DNA of 64,000 nucleotides, taken from NCBI GenBank assembly GCA_028817895.1, contig JAPPOQ010000032.1, positions 1 through 64,000 of the forward strand. The letters run 5' to 3'. Shown piece by piece: positions 47,534 through 57,718 of the stretch. The notes beneath the pieces were generated by a model. It was not told the origin of the DNA and ran no database searches. It saw only the letters and a program-made list of their open reading frames with translations. The translations under genes and the position numbers were made by a program. The number at the start of each line of letters is the position of its first letter. The first letter of the stretch is position 1. The DNA comes from Ahrensia sp. (GTDB taxonomy: Bacteria; Pseudomonadota; Alphaproteobacteria; Rhizobiales; Rhizobiaceae).

Positions 47534-47607
47534 CATGTTGCATTCAGCGGCTTTGGGAGGAGGATTAGCTGCTGAATGTGTTCACCGGGCTGGGAGGAGA
47601 ATGCCCG
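47498..47607 (-). ncRNA. Three-hairpin CUCCUCCC RNA at the 3' end of the DUF1127 mRNA (CcsR/cuckoo-like)
   Basis: On the minus strand three hairpins follow the DUF1127 stop in series. Stem CGGGC/GCCCG (47586-47607), stem CATTCAGC/GCTGAATG extended to about 11 bp (47541-47578), and a 13-bp stem AAACGCCTGTCGG/CCGACAGGCGTTT (47498-47533) that runs into TTTTTC, an intrinsic terminator. Each loop shows CTCCTCCC (complements at 47592-47599, 47555-47562 and 47511-47518), an anti-Shine-Dalgarno sequence. DUF1127 plus serial hairpins with this loop is the description of the CcsR/cuckoo sRNA family of alphaproteobacteria, which is processed from the mRNA 3' end and acts in stress responses. Confidence 0.8.
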
Positions 47608-47617
47608 CTGAATCTCG

Positions 47618-47764
47618 TTATTTCTTCACGGCGCGGCGAGCCACAAGCGGAATATCGCCACGTGAGATACCCAGATCGTCCAACTCACGGCTTGTGAGGC
47701 TGTAGAGTTCGTTGCGCGTTTGGCGGACGCGATTCCAGCTGCGGATGCTGTCAAAGATACCCAT
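47618..47764 (-). CDS. DUF1127 small Arg-rich protein
   Basis: 48 residues from ATG 47764, with AAGGA 9-13 bases upstream. DUF1127 signature LTSRELDDLGISRGDI near the C terminus, preceded by an Arg-rich helix (SWNRVRQTRNELY). The best-studied member, CcaF1 of Rhodobacter, is an RNA-binding protein whose mRNA is the source of CcsR sRNAs. Here the same arrangement follows in the 3' region. Net positive charge fits RNA binding. Confidence 0.92.
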   Translation of the reverse strand: MGIFDSIRSWNRVRQTRNELYSLTSRELDDLGISRGDIPLVARRAVKK

Positions 47765-48045
47765 GATCTTCGTCCTTTCGGTCTTGCCTCGGTGAGAGGC
47801 TGTTGTCTGTTTCGGAACCACCTCGTTCCGTTGAAGCCAAGATATGTTGCGCCGCACAAATTACCAGCGCAAAGCGTTCAAAAGTGATATGCATTAGCTG
47901 CATGCCTCTTTTCACGGGTCTGTAACAATTCGCTGGTAGCGCACTGATACCCGCTCGAATTTGCGCCATCGGCTTAACCGAATGTCAGGCCTGTTGTCGC
48001 ACTCTAGCGCGCATCACACCCCTCGATGCCATCGGATCGGCGCCA

Positions 48046-49035
48046 ATGCTGGAATACAAAGAGCTCAAGCTGCTTCTGGCGCTCGTGCTTTTCCTGCCTC
48101 TTCTGGCAATCTTCGTCTGGTTGGCTGTATCACCTGTTGATCTTTCCGCGGGCACGGTTCCCGCATTGGCAAAGCTGACAGTGAGCGTGGTTGTGCTGTT
48201 TGCGGTGAGTGTGTGGATCAGACATCGCTTGAGAGATGATGAAGACCGTGTTGCGATTGGACTCAAGCGTGTTTGCAAGGCCTTTCACCTCATCTGCTAC
48301 GCGACGCTGCCCTTGACGATGAGCAATTTCTACATGCTGGCGGGCAGTTATTTGGGCGCCGACTATGCGCCACCGATCATCGACCCGCTCTTGGCACATT
48401 TCAGCTTCGCGATTGGCTTTGACTGGGTCGCGACGGTCTCATGGATGAACGCCTCGCCACTGGTCGCGCAGAGTCTGACTTGGGCCTACTGGTCAACGCT
48501 GGTGCAGACACCGCTGCTGATCTTCGTCCTGGCGGCGCTTGGACGCGCAGACCGGCTGCTTGAATATATCAGCCTCTATGCGCTGACGGGATTCGTCACC
48601 GTTCTCATTGCCATTTTCTATCCGGCACTCGGAGCCTATCCGTTCTATCAACCGGACTTTTCCGTGTTCTCAAATTTTGGGGCCGGAACGGGAGTCTATC
48701 ACATGCTGGAGGTGGAAGCATTGCGCGGCCCGGGTGCGGCGCCCGTGAATCTCGTCGAGCCGAAGGGCATCGTAACCTTCCCGTCTTTCCACACGGTTCT
48801 CGCTATCATCGCAACCTGGTCCATGCGAGACATCAAATACGTCTTCAAACCGCTGCTTGTGCTGAACGTCTGGGTCATAGTCTCAACTATTCCGGTCGGC
48901 GGGCACTTTCTGGTCGATTTGCCAGCCGGGGCAGTGCTGGCGGCCGCTGCGATCTGGCTGACCGCCCGGCTCATGTCACCGAAACCTTCTGACGTGCGCA
49001 AGCCTGCTGCTGTTCCGATGCCTCAGCAGGCTTAG
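48046..49035 (+). CDS. PAP2-family phosphatase/transferase
   Basis: 329-residue membrane protein with about six to eight helices. PAP2 catalytic motifs 2 and 3 are seen as TFPSFHTVLA and GGHFLVDLPAG; motif 1 (KxxxxxxRP) is replaced by a longer loop, as in the PAP2_3 or inositolphosphorylceramide-synthase-like branch. The likely substrates are lipid phosphates or phosphoinositol lipids. It is convergent with uvrA, with a 12-bp gap. Confidence 0.85.
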   Translation: MLEYKELKLLLALVLFLPLLAIFVWLAVSPVDLSAGTVPALAKLTVSVVVLFAVSVWIRHRLRDDEDRVAIGLKRVCKAFHLICYATLPLTMSNFYMLAGSYLGADYAPPIIDPLLAHFSFAIGFDWVATVSWMNASPLVAQSLTWAYWSTLVQTPLLIFVLAALGRADRLLEYISLYALTGFVTVLIAIFYPALGAYPFYQPDFSVFSNFGAGTGVYHMLEVEALRGPGAAPVNLVEPKGIVTFPSFHTVLAIIATWSMRDIKYVFKPLLVLNVWVIVSTIPVGGHFLVDLPAGAVLAAAAIWLTARLMSPKPSDVRKPAAVPMPQQA

Positions 49036-49047
49036 CGCAAACTTGGA

Positions 49048-52035
49048 CTATTCTGCCGCTTGCAATGAGGCGCCGCCGCGACGTCCCAAAAGGTCCTTCA
49101 GAAACTGTCCTGTGTAGGATCGCGGCTCCTCGACAATGTCTTCTGGTTGCCCCTGAGCGACCACTTCGCCGCCACCATCGCCGCCTTCGGGACCAAGATC
49201 GAGGATCCAGTCAGCCGTTTTGATGACTTCCAAATTGTGCTCGATCACGGCGACGGTGTTGCCGGTATCGACAAGTTCATGCAGCACGTCGAGAAGCTTC
49301 GCGACATCATGGAAATGCAACCCGGTGGTCGGTTCATCGAGAATGTAGAGCGTGCGACCGGTTGCGCGTTTCGACAGTTCCTTTGACAGTTTCACGCGCT
49401 GTGCCTCGCCGCCCGAAAGCGTGGTCGCCTGCTGCCCGATCTTGATGTAGTCGAGGCCAACACGCTTGAGTGTCTCCATCTTGTCACGAACGGACGGAAC
49501 GGCTGCGAAAAACTCACAGCCCTCTTCGACCGTCATATCGAGCACATCGGCAATGCTTTTGCCTTTGAACTGCACTTCCAGTGTTTCGCGATTGTAGCGT
49601 TTGCCGTCGCACACTTCGCAGGTGACATAGACATCCGGCAGAAAATGCATCTCGATCTTGGTGACACCATCACCCTGGCAGGCTTCGCATCGCCCGCCTT
49701 TCACGTTGAAAGAGAAGCGCCCCGGCTGGTAGCCTCGCGCCTTGGCTTCGGGCAGTCCGGCGAACCATTCGCGGATCGGCGTGAATGCGCCGGTATAGGT
49801 GGCCGGGTTGGAGCGTGGTGTGCGCCCAATGGGCGACTGGTCGATCTCGATGATCTTGTCGAGATGCTCTAGGCCAGAAATCGCCGCATGTGGCGCGGGC
49901 AGGGCGCGCGCCTTATTGATGTGACGCGCCGCTGCCTTATACAACGTCTCGATCAGGAAGGTCGATTTGCCGCCGCCTGAGACGCCGGTCACGCAGGTAA
50001 ACGTGCCAAGCGGTATGCTGCCATCGACATGTTTTAGATTGTTGCCATGCGCGCCCTTGACCTTGATCTGCCGCATCTTGCTGATTTTGCGTCGTTCGGT
50101 GGGCAACTCTACCTGCAACGCACCGGACAGATATTGCCCCGTAAGCGATGATTTCGTAGCCATAATTTCATTTGGCGTGCCTTCAGCCACGATCTGCCCG
50201 CCGTGAATGCCGGCACGTGGGCCGATATCAACGACATGATCGGCGGTCAAAATTGCATCTTCGTCATGTTCAACGACGATGACTGTGTTGCCGAGATTGC
50301 GCAGATGCCGCAGCGTGTCGAGAAGGCGTGCATTGTCTCGCTGGTGCAGCCCGATGGAGGGCTCGTCGAGGACATACAGAACACCGGTAAGGCCTGACCC
50401 GATCTGCGAGGCGAGGCGAATGCGCTGGCTCTCGCCGCCCGACAAAGTGCCGGAATTGCGCGACAATGTGAGGTAGTCCAGTCCAACATCATCCAGAAAC
50501 CGCAAACGCTCGCGGATTTCCTTCAACACGCGAACGGCGATCTCGTTTTGACGGTCTGAGAGGCGTGAGGGAAGGTCTTCAAACCAGGCATTGGCCTGTT
50601 TGATCGACATCAATGTGATTTCGCCGATGTGAAGCTTGTCGATTTTGACCGCAAGTGCCTCTGGCTTGAGTCGGTAGCCGTTACAGTCCGGGCAGGGCAT
50701 CCGCGACATGAACTTTTCGATTTCTTCGCGCATCCAGGCGCTGTCGGTTTCCCGCCAGCGACGTTCCAGATTGCCGATCACCCCTTCGAACGGCTTGGTT
50801 GTCTTGTAGGTCCGCAGCCCGTCATCATATTGGAAGTTGATGGTTTTCTTGCCGGTTCCGAACAGCACTGCTGTTTGCGCATCAGCGGAAAGATCGTCCC
50901 ATTTGTCCGATATCTTGAAGCCGTAGACCTTGCCGAGCGCCTGCAGCGTTTGGGCATAGTAGGGCGAAGGATTGTTGGACTTCGACCAGGGCGCAATCGC
51001 ACCTTTGTTGAGCGCCAGCGACCCGTCCGGTACGACCAGATTTTCGTCGATCTTTTGTTGTGTCCCCAACCCGTCGCAGCTTGGGCAGGCACCAAACGGA
51101 TTGTTAAACGAGAACAGCCGGGGTTCGATTTCCGAGATCGTGAAGCCCGAAACCGGACAGGCGAATTTTTCGGAGAAAATCAGCCGCTCATGGGTTTCGT
51201 TTCGCCCCTTATTGGCCGCACCGCCTTCGAGAGTCTCCTCTTTCGGCAATGGCTTGTCAGCGAGTTCAGCGACGGCCATTCCGTCCGTCAGCCGCAAGGC
51301 GGTTTCCAGCGAATCCGCAAGGCGCGTTTGCATGTCTTCGCGCACGACGATGCGATCCACGACCACGTCGATATCGTGGGTGTATTTCTTGTCGAGAGCC
51401 GGAACGTCGGCGATCTCATGAAAGGAACCATCGACTTTGACGCGCTGAAACCCCATTTTCATGAGTTCGGCGAACTCCTTCCTGTATTCGCCTTTGCGAC
51501 CCCGGACGATGGGCGCCAGCAGGTAGAGCCGTGTGCCTTCTTCCAGCGCCATGACACGGTCCACCATCTGCGAAACGGTCTGGCTTTCGATGGGCAGTCC
51601 GGTTGTCGGCGAATAGGGCACGCCGACGCGAGCGAAGAGCAGGCGCAGATAGTCGTAAATTTCGGTGACTGTGCCTACAGTCGAGCGCGGGTTTTTCGAT
51701 GTCGTTTTCTGCTCAATCGAAATGGCCGGAGACAGGCCGTCAATCTGATCGACATCCGGTTTCTGCATCATCTCCAGAAACTGTCGTGCATAGGCGGACA
51801 GCGATTCCACATAGCGGCGCTGGCCCTCAGCATATATGGTGTCGAAGGCGAGAGACGACTTACCCGATCCCGACAGGCCGGTCATCACGATGAGTGAATC
51901 GCGCGGCAGGTCGATATCGATGCCCTTGAGATTGTGCTCACGCGCGCCGCGAACGCTGATCAGCTTGTCGGCATCGTTCCTTGTCGTGCTGTCCGCTGCA
52001 TTTCGGGATGTCTTACGCGTCGATGTCTTCGCCAT
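49048..52035 (-). CDS. uvrA: UvrABC excinuclease subunit A
   Basis: Damage-recognition ATPase of nucleotide excision repair. 995 residues from ATG 52035 ([10 protein letters not shown]). Two ABC modules: Walker [15 protein letters not shown] and [12 protein letters not shown], signatures [12 protein letters not shown] and [12 protein letters not shown]. The DNA-binding zinc site is visible in CEACQGDG and CEVCDGKR; another is [14 protein letters not shown]7-GAAC SOS box lies 144 bp upstream, shared with ssb. It is on the strand opposite to ssb, as usual in the order. Confidence 0.97.
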   Translation of the reverse strand: MAKTSTRKTSRNAADSTTRNDADKLISVRGAREHNLKGIDIDLPRDSLIVMTGLSGSGKSSLAFDTIYAEGQRRYVESLSAYARQFLEMMQKPDVDQIDGLSPAISIEQKTTSKNPRSTVGTVTEIYDYLRLLFARVGVPYSPTTGLPIESQTVSQMVDRVMALEEGTRLYLLAPIVRGRKGEYRKEFAELMKMGFQRVKVDGSFHEIADVPALDKKYTHDIDVVVDRIVVREDMQTRLADSLETALRLTDGMAVAELADKPLPKEETLEGGAANKGRNETHERLIFSEKFACPVSGFTISEIEPRLFSFNNPFGACPSCDGLGTQQKIDENLVVPDGSLALNKGAIAPWSKSNNPSPYYAQTLQALGKVYGFKISDKWDDLSADAQTAVLFGTGKKTINFQYDDGLRTYKTTKPFEGVIGNLERRWRETDSAWMREEIEKFMSRMPCPDCNGYRLKPEALAVKIDKLHIGEITLMSIKQANAWFEDLPSRLSDRQNEIAVRVLKEIRERLRFLDDVGLDYLTLSRNSGTLSGGESQRIRLASQIGSGLTGVLYVLDEPSIGLHQRDNARLLDTLRHLRNLGNTVIVVEHDEDAILTADHVVDIGPRAGIHGGQIVAEGTPNEIMATKSSLTGQYLSGALQVELPTERRKISKMRQIKVKGAHGNNLKHVDGSIPLGTFTCVTGVSGGGKSTFLIETLYKAAARHINKARALPAPHAAISGLEHLDKIIEIDQSPIGRTPRSNPATYTGAFTPIREWFAGLPEAKARGYQPGRFSFNVKGGRCEACQGDGVTKIEMHFLPDVYVTCEVCDGKRYNRETLEVQFKGKSIADVLDMTVEEGCEFFAAVPSVRDKMETLKRVGLDYIKIGQQATTLSGGEAQRVKLSKELSKRATGRTLYILDEPTTGLHFHDVAKLLDVLHELVDTGNTVAVIEHNLEVIKTADWILDLGPEGGDGGGEVVAQGQPEDIVEEPRSYTGQFLKDLLGRRGGASLQAAE

Positions 52036-52178
52036 GAGGTCCAACTTTTACGCCCCATATCGGGTGAGGCCAGAAGCATATGTGGGACAAGCCGCAGAAC
52101 TGTCCAGTGGTTCCAGACATGCAGCTGCCAATTGTGGACAGCGACTCGCGAGCTTGTATATCTGAGTGGCATTGTTTA

Positions 52179-52193
52179 GAACAAAAAAAGAAC
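52179..52193. promoter_or_regulatory. LexA (SOS) box between uvrA and ssb
   Basis: GAAC, seven A, GAAC: exactly the alphaproteobacterial SOS operator GAAC-N7-GAAC. It lies 144 bp upstream of uvrA and 129 bp upstream of ssb, so LexA probably controls both genes divergently. Confidence 0.85.
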
Positions 52194-52321
52194 AAACAAT
52201 CAAGGCTGGTTTGAGTCAGCTGGCGGTTCGGTACATTTGTGGACAACAGCGTTTGGCGCGCGCCGAGTCTCATCGCTTGGGTTAGGACAGCTGCAATTGC
52301 ATATTGGTGGAGTGTTGAATC

Positions 52322-52813
52322 ATGGCGGGCAGCGTCAACAAGGTCATATTGGTTGGAAATCTCGGGCAGGACCCGGAAATGCGGCGCACGCAGGACGGCA
52401 AGGCGATTGGCACATTTTCGGTCGCAACGTCGGAAAGCTGGCGTGACCGCAACACCGGTGAACGGCGTGAAAAGACCGAATGGCACCGCGTCGTGTGTTT
52501 CAATGAGGGGCTGAACAAAGTCATTGAGCAATATGTGAAGAAGGGCTCGAAGGTTTACATCGAAGGACAGCTTCAGACCCGCAAATGGCAGGATCAGCAG
52601 GGGCAGGACCGTTACACAACGGAAATCGTGCTGCAGGGCTACAACAGCAATCTGACGATGCTTGACAGCCGCAATGCCGCGGGAGGCGGCGATTATGGCG
52701 GGGGCCAGTTCGGTGGCGGACAGATTGGCGGTGGCAGCAGCGCGGGTGGTCAGGGCATGAGCGGTCCTGGCGGGGGTGCAGGTGGCGATATCGATGATGA
52801 GATCCCGTTCTAG
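52322..52813 (+). CDS. ssb: Single-stranded DNA-binding protein
   Basis: 163 residues. N-terminal OB fold (about 1-110: [36 protein letters not shown]), a Gly-rich disordered linker of about 45 residues, and the acidic C-terminal tip DDEIPF that binds partner proteins. It protects single-stranded DNA and recruits repair factors. Its control with uvrA by one SOS box is typical of the lineage. Confidence 0.97.
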   Translation: MAGSVNKVILVGNLGQDPEMRRTQDGKAIGTFSVATSESWRDRNTGERREKTEWHRVVCFNEGLNKVIEQYVKKGSKVYIEGQLQTRKWQDQQGQDRYTTEIVLQGYNSNLTMLDSRNAAGGGDYGGGQFGGGQIGGGSSAGGQGMSGPGGGAGGDIDDEIPF

Positions 52814-52839
52814 ATCGGGCTCGACCGCGGAACGCACCG

Positions 52840-53496
52840 ATGAGTTCGCTCTTTGAACGTCTGAAGCTGGACTGCGCCGAAGAATGGCGCGCCTACACGC
52901 AGCATGACTTTGTCACCGGCATGGGAAACGGATCGCTGCCCGAAGCGGCATTCCGCGATTACCTGGTGCAGGACTATCTGTTTCTGATCCAGTTCGCGCG
53001 CGCTTATGCGCTCGCGGTTTACAAGGGCCGTTCGCTCGCCGAGATGCGTCAGGCTCTTGAGGGCTTGAAGGCCATTCTGGATGTGGAGATGGATCTGCAT
53101 GTACGCCTATGCGCGCGGTGGGGCCTTTCCTCTGAAGATCTGGAAGCTGCACCGGAAAAGACGCAGACCGTTGCCTATACGCGCTTTGTGCTCGATGCGG
53201 GGCAGGCGGGTGATCTGCTCGATCTCTATGTCGCGCTGGCGCCCTGCATGATCGGCTATGCTGAAATCGGCTCGGCCTTGGCGCAGAGTGCGGGCGAGAC
53301 AAATTCTTATCGCGAATGGATCAAGGAATATGCGGGCGAAGAGTATCAACAACTCGCAGCCGCCACGATCGCCAATCTGGACGAGCTTGCCTCAGAAATG
53401 ATGACGGAACGCCGCTATCCAAGGCTCAAGGCGTTGTTTTCTGCTGCTACTCTTTTGGAAGCCGACTTCTGGCAGATGGGGCTGGAGGCGCAATGA
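52840..53496 (+). CDS. tenA: TenA-family aminopyrimidine aminohydrolase
   Basis: Helical-bundle enzyme that salvages thiamine breakdown products or hydrolyses aminopyrimidines. 218 residues. The TenA_C catalytic Cys is C136 in LAPCMIGYAEIG; the acidic D45 in VQDYLFL and the C-terminal Glu of LLEADFW complete the site, so this is the cysteine (active thiaminase II) subtype. The VOC gene overlaps its stop (ATGA), so the two are coupled. No other thi genes are nearby. Confidence 0.9.
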   Translation: MSSLFERLKLDCAEEWRAYTQHDFVTGMGNGSLPEAAFRDYLVQDYLFLIQFARAYALAVYKGRSLAEMRQALEGLKAILDVEMDLHVRLCARWGLSSEDLEAAPEKTQTVAYTRFVLDAGQAGDLLDLYVALAPCMIGYAEIGSALAQSAGETNSYREWIKEYAGEEYQQLAAATIANLDELASEMMTERRYPRLKALFSAATLLEADFWQMGLEAQ

Positions 53497-53906
53497 AGCA
53501 GGCACTCGCGCACGTGATGGTCGTCGTGAGAGATTATGATGAAGCCATCAGCTTCTATTGCGATAGGTTGGGTTTCAACCTTGTCGAAGATACATATCAG
53601 CCCGAACAGGATAAACGTTGGGTTGTGGTGAAGCCACCGGGCGCCGGCGGTTGCTCACTTGTTCTTGGTCGCGCTTCCAAGTCGGAGCAGGAGTCCTTTG
53701 TTGGCAATCAGACAGGCGGACGGGTGTTTCTGTTTCTGTCCACCGACGACTTCCAGCGAGACTACGAAAATATGAGAGAGAAAGGCGTCGAATTTGTTCG
53801 TAGTCCCTCTGTTCATGACTACGGTACGGTAGCGGTTTTCAAGGACATCTACGGAAATCTCTGGGATCTTGTACAATTCTTTGATGCAGCAAAACTGCCA
53901 TCTTGA
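53493..53906 (+). CDS. VOC-family (glyoxalase/dioxygenase-fold) protein
   Basis: 137 residues from ATG 53493. Two beta-alpha-beta-beta-beta units of the vicinal-oxygen-chelate fold: HVMVVVRDYDEAISFY and FLSTDDFQRDYENM, ending DIYGNLWDLVQ with the family Glu-position as Asp. Metal ligands at the first position (H8) and near the C terminus are partly present. Activity unknown. Coupled to tenA by overlap. Confidence 0.88.
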   Translation: MKQALAHVMVVVRDYDEAISFYCDRLGFNLVEDTYQPEQDKRWVVVKPPGAGGCSLVLGRASKSEQESFVGNQTGGRVFLFLSTDDFQRDYENMREKGVEFVRSPSVHDYGTVAVFKDIYGNLWDLVQFFDAAKLPS

Positions 53907-53982
53907 GGATTCGTGACGCGACCCATTTCAGTGTCTAACGGATGGCGACAAGAACATGAATGTTGGCGAATTGGAGAGCAAA

Positions 53983-54345
53983 ATGAAGAAACTGATGCTG
54001 GCTGCGATATTCCTGAGCGGCTTTGCGACTGCTCAAGCCGGTGAAGCTGACGTTACAAATGCGCGCGCGACCAATACAGGCGGTGATTTGTGGAACTTCT
54101 CCGTCACTGTTCAGCATGCCGATGAGGGATGGGATCACTACGCTGATAAGTGGGAGGTCGTCGCGCCGGATGGAACGGTTCTGGCGACGCGCGTTCTCGC
54201 GCATCCTCATGTCGATGAGCAGCCCTTCACGCGTTCAAAAAGCGGCATTTTGATACCACCGGGCATCGCTGAAGTCACCGTCAGAGCAGGCGACAATGTG
54301 CACGGCATTGGCGGACGCGAGATCACGATAAAGTTGGAAAAATAG
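53983..54345 (+). CDS. Small secreted protein of unknown function
   Basis: 120 residues from ATG 53983, with GGAGA 5 bases upstream. Clear signal peptide (about 1-20, ends ATAQAGEA). The mature part is a compact beta protein (NFSVTVQHADEGWDHYADKWEV, GTVLATRVLAHPHVDEQPF) with three His and several Trp, ending EITIKLEK. Such short soluble periplasmic proteins occur in many alphaproteobacteria without assigned function. It lies 76 bp after the VOC gene. Confidence 0.75.
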   Translation: MKKLMLAAIFLSGFATAQAGEADVTNARATNTGGDLWNFSVTVQHADEGWDHYADKWEVVAPDGTVLATRVLAHPHVDEQPFTRSKSGILIPPGIAEVTVRAGDNVHGIGGREITIKLEK

Positions 54346-54494
54346 GGCCAGCCCAACCCCTGCGTTCAGCTCGACTTTCGGCCATTTTCGCTGCATGGAG
54401 GCTGAAGAAAAGGCGACTTTGTGAATCGGGCTTCACAGCAGAGCATTGTTTATTGTTTTCAATTGCTTAAATCTTTTTGTTTGAACCGTCTCAT

Positions 54495-54523
54495 TTGAGG
54501 ATAAGACCTGTCTCGCGTATAAT
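54495..54523 (+). promoter_or_regulatory. Sigma-70 promoter of gyrA
   Basis: TTGAGG (54495-54500), a 17-base spacer, then a perfect TATAAT (54518-54523), 46 bases before the chosen gyrA start. It is the clearest housekeeping promoter in the window. Confidence 0.75.
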
Positions 54524-54569
54524 GCGGGTTACGTTGCGATTCTTCGCATGAGCATTGGAAGCTGCCGCT

Positions 54570-57512
54570 TTGGTTGACAACGAAACTCCCGAAAACGATC
54601 CGCGCAGGAGTGGTGAAGACAGCATCGCGAGCGCTAGCAACAATGTTGATGATGCGATTGATGGGCCAACGGAAACTGCCGATAGCAACAGTGGTTCAGG
54701 CGACGTTGGTTCAGGCGACGTTGGTTCAGGCGATGGTGGTTCGGGCGGTGGTGATGACGGTTCGGATGACGGTGCTCTAACGCCATCTGAGCATGAGCCT
54801 GTTTCCATCGTTGAGGAAATGCAACGCTCCTATCTCGATTACGCGATGAGCGTGATCGTTAGCCGTGCTCTGCCGGATGCGCGCGACGGGTTGAAGCCGG
54901 TTCACCGCCGCATTCTCTACGCCATGCACGAGATGGGCCTGGACCATTCCAAGGGCTACCGCAAATCGGCTGGTGTCGTCGGTGAGGTGATGGGCAAATA
55001 TCACCCACATGGCGACTCTTCCATTTACGATGCGTTGGTGCGCATGGCGCAGGACTTCGCCATGCGTGAGCCATTGATCGACGGGCAGGGCAATTTCGGT
55101 TCCGTCGATGGCGATAAGCCCGCAGCGATGCGCTACACGGAGTGTCGACTGGAAGAGATTTCCGGCAGCCTTTTGGAGGATATCGACAAGGAAACCGTCG
55201 ATTTTCAGGCCAATTATGATGGTCGTGAGCGCGAACCCATCGTTTTGCCGGCGCGTTTTCCAAATCTGCTCGTCAATGGTGCGGGCGGCATTGCTGTAGG
55301 CATGGCGACCAACATTCCACCGCACAATCTTGGTGAAGTGATCGATGCCTGCCTTGCATTAATCGACGATCCCGCCTGCACACTGGATGATATTTTGCAG
55401 GTGATGCCGGGGCCGGATTTCCCCACTGGCGCGACGATTCTCGGTCGCGGTGGCATTCGTTCCGCTTATGAGACCGGTCGCGGTTCCATTGTCATGCGCG
55501 GCAAAGCGGTTGTTGAGGACATCAAGAACGACCGGCAAGCCATTGTGATTTCGGAGATTCCCTACCAGGTCAACAAGGCGACTATGGTGGAAAAAATCGC
55601 GGAACTTGTGCGTGAAAAGCGCATAGAGGGCATTTCCGACATGCGCGATGAAAGCGACCGTCACGGGTATCGCGTTGTGGTGGAACTGCGCCGGGACGCC
55701 GTCGCCGATGTCGTTTTGAACCAGCTCTATCGTTTCACGCCATTGCAAACCTCTTTCGGCTGCAATCTGGTCGCGCTCAATGGCGGGCGCCCGGAATCGA
55801 TGACGCTCATTGATCTGCTGCGTGCGTTTGTCGATTTCCGTGAAGAGGTTGTCACGCGGCGCACCAAGTTTCTGCTCAACAAAGCACGCAGCCGCGCCCA
55901 TGTGCTGGTAGGACTGGCCATTGCGGTGGCCAATATCGACGAGGTCATCGCTCTCATTCGCCATGCGCCTGATCCGGCAACCGCCCGTGCGGGGCTGATG
56001 GAGCGGCGATGGCTTGCCAAGGATGTCGCGCCGCTGATTGCGCTGATTGACGATCCACGGCATCGGCTCAACGAAGACGGTACGTATAATCTGTCAGAAG
56101 AGCAGGCCCGCGCTATTCTTGATCTCAGGCTGCAACGGCTTACGGCGCTTGGTCGCGATGAAATTGCTGATGAATTGAACCGCATAGGCGAAGAAATTCG
56201 AGACTATCTGGACATTCTCGCTTCGCGCGAGCGTGTTTTGACGATCGTGCGCAACGAGTTGCACGAAATTCGGAACGCTTTCGCCTCTCCTCGTCGCACG
56301 GAAATCGTGGATGGCGGGTTCGAGCATGACGATGAAGACCTCATCGCGCGCGAAGACATGGTTGTGACGGTTTCGCATGGCGGCTACATCAAGCGCGTGC
56401 CGCTTGCGACCTATCGAGCTCAGGCCCGCGGCGGCAAGGGCCGCAGTGGCATGAGCACGAAGGACGAGGATTTCGTCACACAGATTTTCGTCGTCAACAC
56501 GCACACGCCGGTGCTGTTTTTCTCCTCACGCGGCATCGCCTACAAGTTGAAGGTGTGGAAACTGCCGCTCGCAGCCCCCCAGGCGCGCGGCAAAGCGTTG
56601 GTCAATATCCTGCCATTGCAGGCGGGTGAACGCATCACGACCATTCTGCCGCTTCCGGAAGATGAGGACAGTTGGGACACGCTCGACATCATGTTCGCGA
56701 CCACCACGGGTACGGTGCGCCGTAACAAGCTGTCGGACTTCACCAATGTGAATCGCAACGGCAAGATCGCGATGAAGCTCGACGAGGGCAGCGATATTGT
56801 GGGCGTCGATACATGCAGCGCCAGCAATGATGTGCTGCTGACCACCGCGCAGGGCCAGGCCATTCGCTTTAGCGTTGAGGATGTGCGCGTCTTTTCAAGT
56901 CGGGATTCGGTTGGGGTTCGCGGTATCAAGCTGGGCAATGGCGATGCGGTGATCTCTATGGCCATTATGCGCGGGTTCGAAGCGGCTCCGGCTGAGCGGC
57001 TGGCCTATCTGAAGCGGGCGGCCTCAGATCGTCGCGCTTTGGCGGGTGAAGGCGTGTCGGAGGAAGGTGCCGCGGACGTTGCCGACGATGAAGACGAAGG
57101 GGCTGAGGAAACCGCACTCGATGTCGAGCGCTATGCGCAGATGGGGGCCGCCGAGCAGTTTGTGCTCACCATTTCCGATCAAGGCTACGGCAAGCGTTCA
57201 TCGAGCTATGATTTTCGTGTATCCGGCCGGGGCGGCAAGGGGCTGAAAGCCACAGATCAGTCGAAACTCTCCGAAATCGGCAAACTCGTGGCCGCATTCC
57301 CTGTCGAAGATGATGACCAGGTCATGCTGGTGGCCAATTCAGGACAGCTGATCCGCGTTCCCGTGCACAATATTCGCATTGCCAGCCGTGCCAGCAAGGG
57401 TGTGATCGTCTTCAATACAGGTGAAGGCGAGTCGGTCGTGTCGGTTGAGCGTGTCCGTGAGGCGGATGATGGCGACGCAGAAATGAACGACGACGGTACC
57501 GCGCAAGATTGA
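54570..57512 (+). CDS. gyrA: DNA gyrase subunit A, TTG start, extended N terminus
   Basis: Cutting and wrapping subunit of DNA gyrase. 980 residues from TTG 54570 (MVDNETPEN), chosen because GGAAG lies 8 bases upstream; a TTG five codons earlier is less well placed. About 80 residues of acidic Ser/Gly/Asp-rich sequence, with four copies of a GSGDV-like unit, precede the usual start of the domain ([16 protein letters not shown]). The QRDR segment [13 protein letters not shown] has Ser at E. coli position 83 and Asp at 87, the wild-type residues. The GyrA box QARGGKG is present in the C-terminal beta-pinwheel. An insert of about 50 residues ([14 protein letters not shown]...) is usual in alphaproteobacteria. 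Confidence 0.95.
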   Translation: MVDNETPENDPRRSGEDSIASASNNVDDAIDGPTETADSNSGSGDVGSGDVGSGDGGSGGGDDGSDDGALTPSEHEPVSIVEEMQRSYLDYAMSVIVSRALPDARDGLKPVHRRILYAMHEMGLDHSKGYRKSAGVVGEVMGKYHPHGDSSIYDALVRMAQDFAMREPLIDGQGNFGSVDGDKPAAMRYTECRLEEISGSLLEDIDKETVDFQANYDGREREPIVLPARFPNLLVNGAGGIAVGMATNIPPHNLGEVIDACLALIDDPACTLDDILQVMPGPDFPTGATILGRGGIRSAYETGRGSIVMRGKAVVEDIKNDRQAIVISEIPYQVNKATMVEKIAELVREKRIEGISDMRDESDRHGYRVVVELRRDAVADVVLNQLYRFTPLQTSFGCNLVALNGGRPESMTLIDLLRAFVDFREEVVTRRTKFLLNKARSRAHVLVGLAIAVANIDEVIALIRHAPDPATARAGLMERRWLAKDVAPLIALIDDPRHRLNEDGTYNLSEEQARAILDLRLQRLTALGRDEIADELNRIGEEIRDYLDILASRERVLTIVRNELHEIRNAFASPRRTEIVDGGFEHDDEDLIAREDMVVTVSHGGYIKRVPLATYRAQARGGKGRSGMSTKDEDFVTQIFVVNTHTPVLFFSSRGIAYKLKVWKLPLAAPQARGKALVNILPLQAGERITTILPLPEDEDSWDTLDIMFATTTGTVRRNKLSDFTNVNRNGKIAMKLDEGSDIVGVDTCSASNDVLLTTAQGQAIRFSVEDVRVFSSRDSVGVRGIKLGNGDAVISMAIMRGFEAAPAERLAYLKRAASDRRALAGEGVSEEGAADVADDEDEGAEETALDVERYAQMGAAEQFVLTISDQGYGKRSSSYDFRVSGRGGKGLKATDQSKLSEIGKLVAAFPVEDDDQVMLVANSGQLIRVPVHNIRIASRASKGVIVFNTGEGESVVSVERVREADDGDAEMNDDGTAQD
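54693..54752 (+). repeat. 15-bp tandem repeat inside gyrA
   Basis: Four head-to-tail units of GGTTCAGGCGACGTT, the first two identical (54693-54722), the last two with a few changes (54723-54752). In frame it encodes [20 protein letters not shown] in the non-conserved N-terminal leader. Confidence 0.85.
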
Positions 57513-57534
57513 TGAGCGAAGAGTACTCCTAAAC

Positions 57535-57663
57535 CTACAACCGCTCATCCGAGTAAAGCGTGTCACGCACACCCAGTGTGGTTCTGCCGGCACGCGACGC
57601 CACCGCCACGGAGGCGACGATTGCGGTGATGACGACGATTATTCCAAAAGCCATGCTGATCAT
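57535..57663 (-). CDS. Small single-pass membrane protein
   Basis: 42 residues. GAGGAA lies 7 bases before the ATG, a strong ribosome site. One hydrophobic helix (MAFGIIVVITAIVASVAVAS) with a short basic then acidic tail (RAGRTTLGVRDTLYSDERL). The open frame continues upstream through the mobile repeat, but this is coincidence. It is convergent with gyrA, with a 22-bp gap. Function unknown; such micropeptides often modulate membrane complexes. Confidence 0.55.
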   Translation of the reverse strand: MISMAFGIIVVITAIVASVAVASRAGRTTLGVRDTLYSDERL

Positions 57664-57718
57664 TGGTCCGTTCCTCAAGCAAGTGATAGCGTGTTGGTCC
57701 GCTTTTTGATGATCACTA

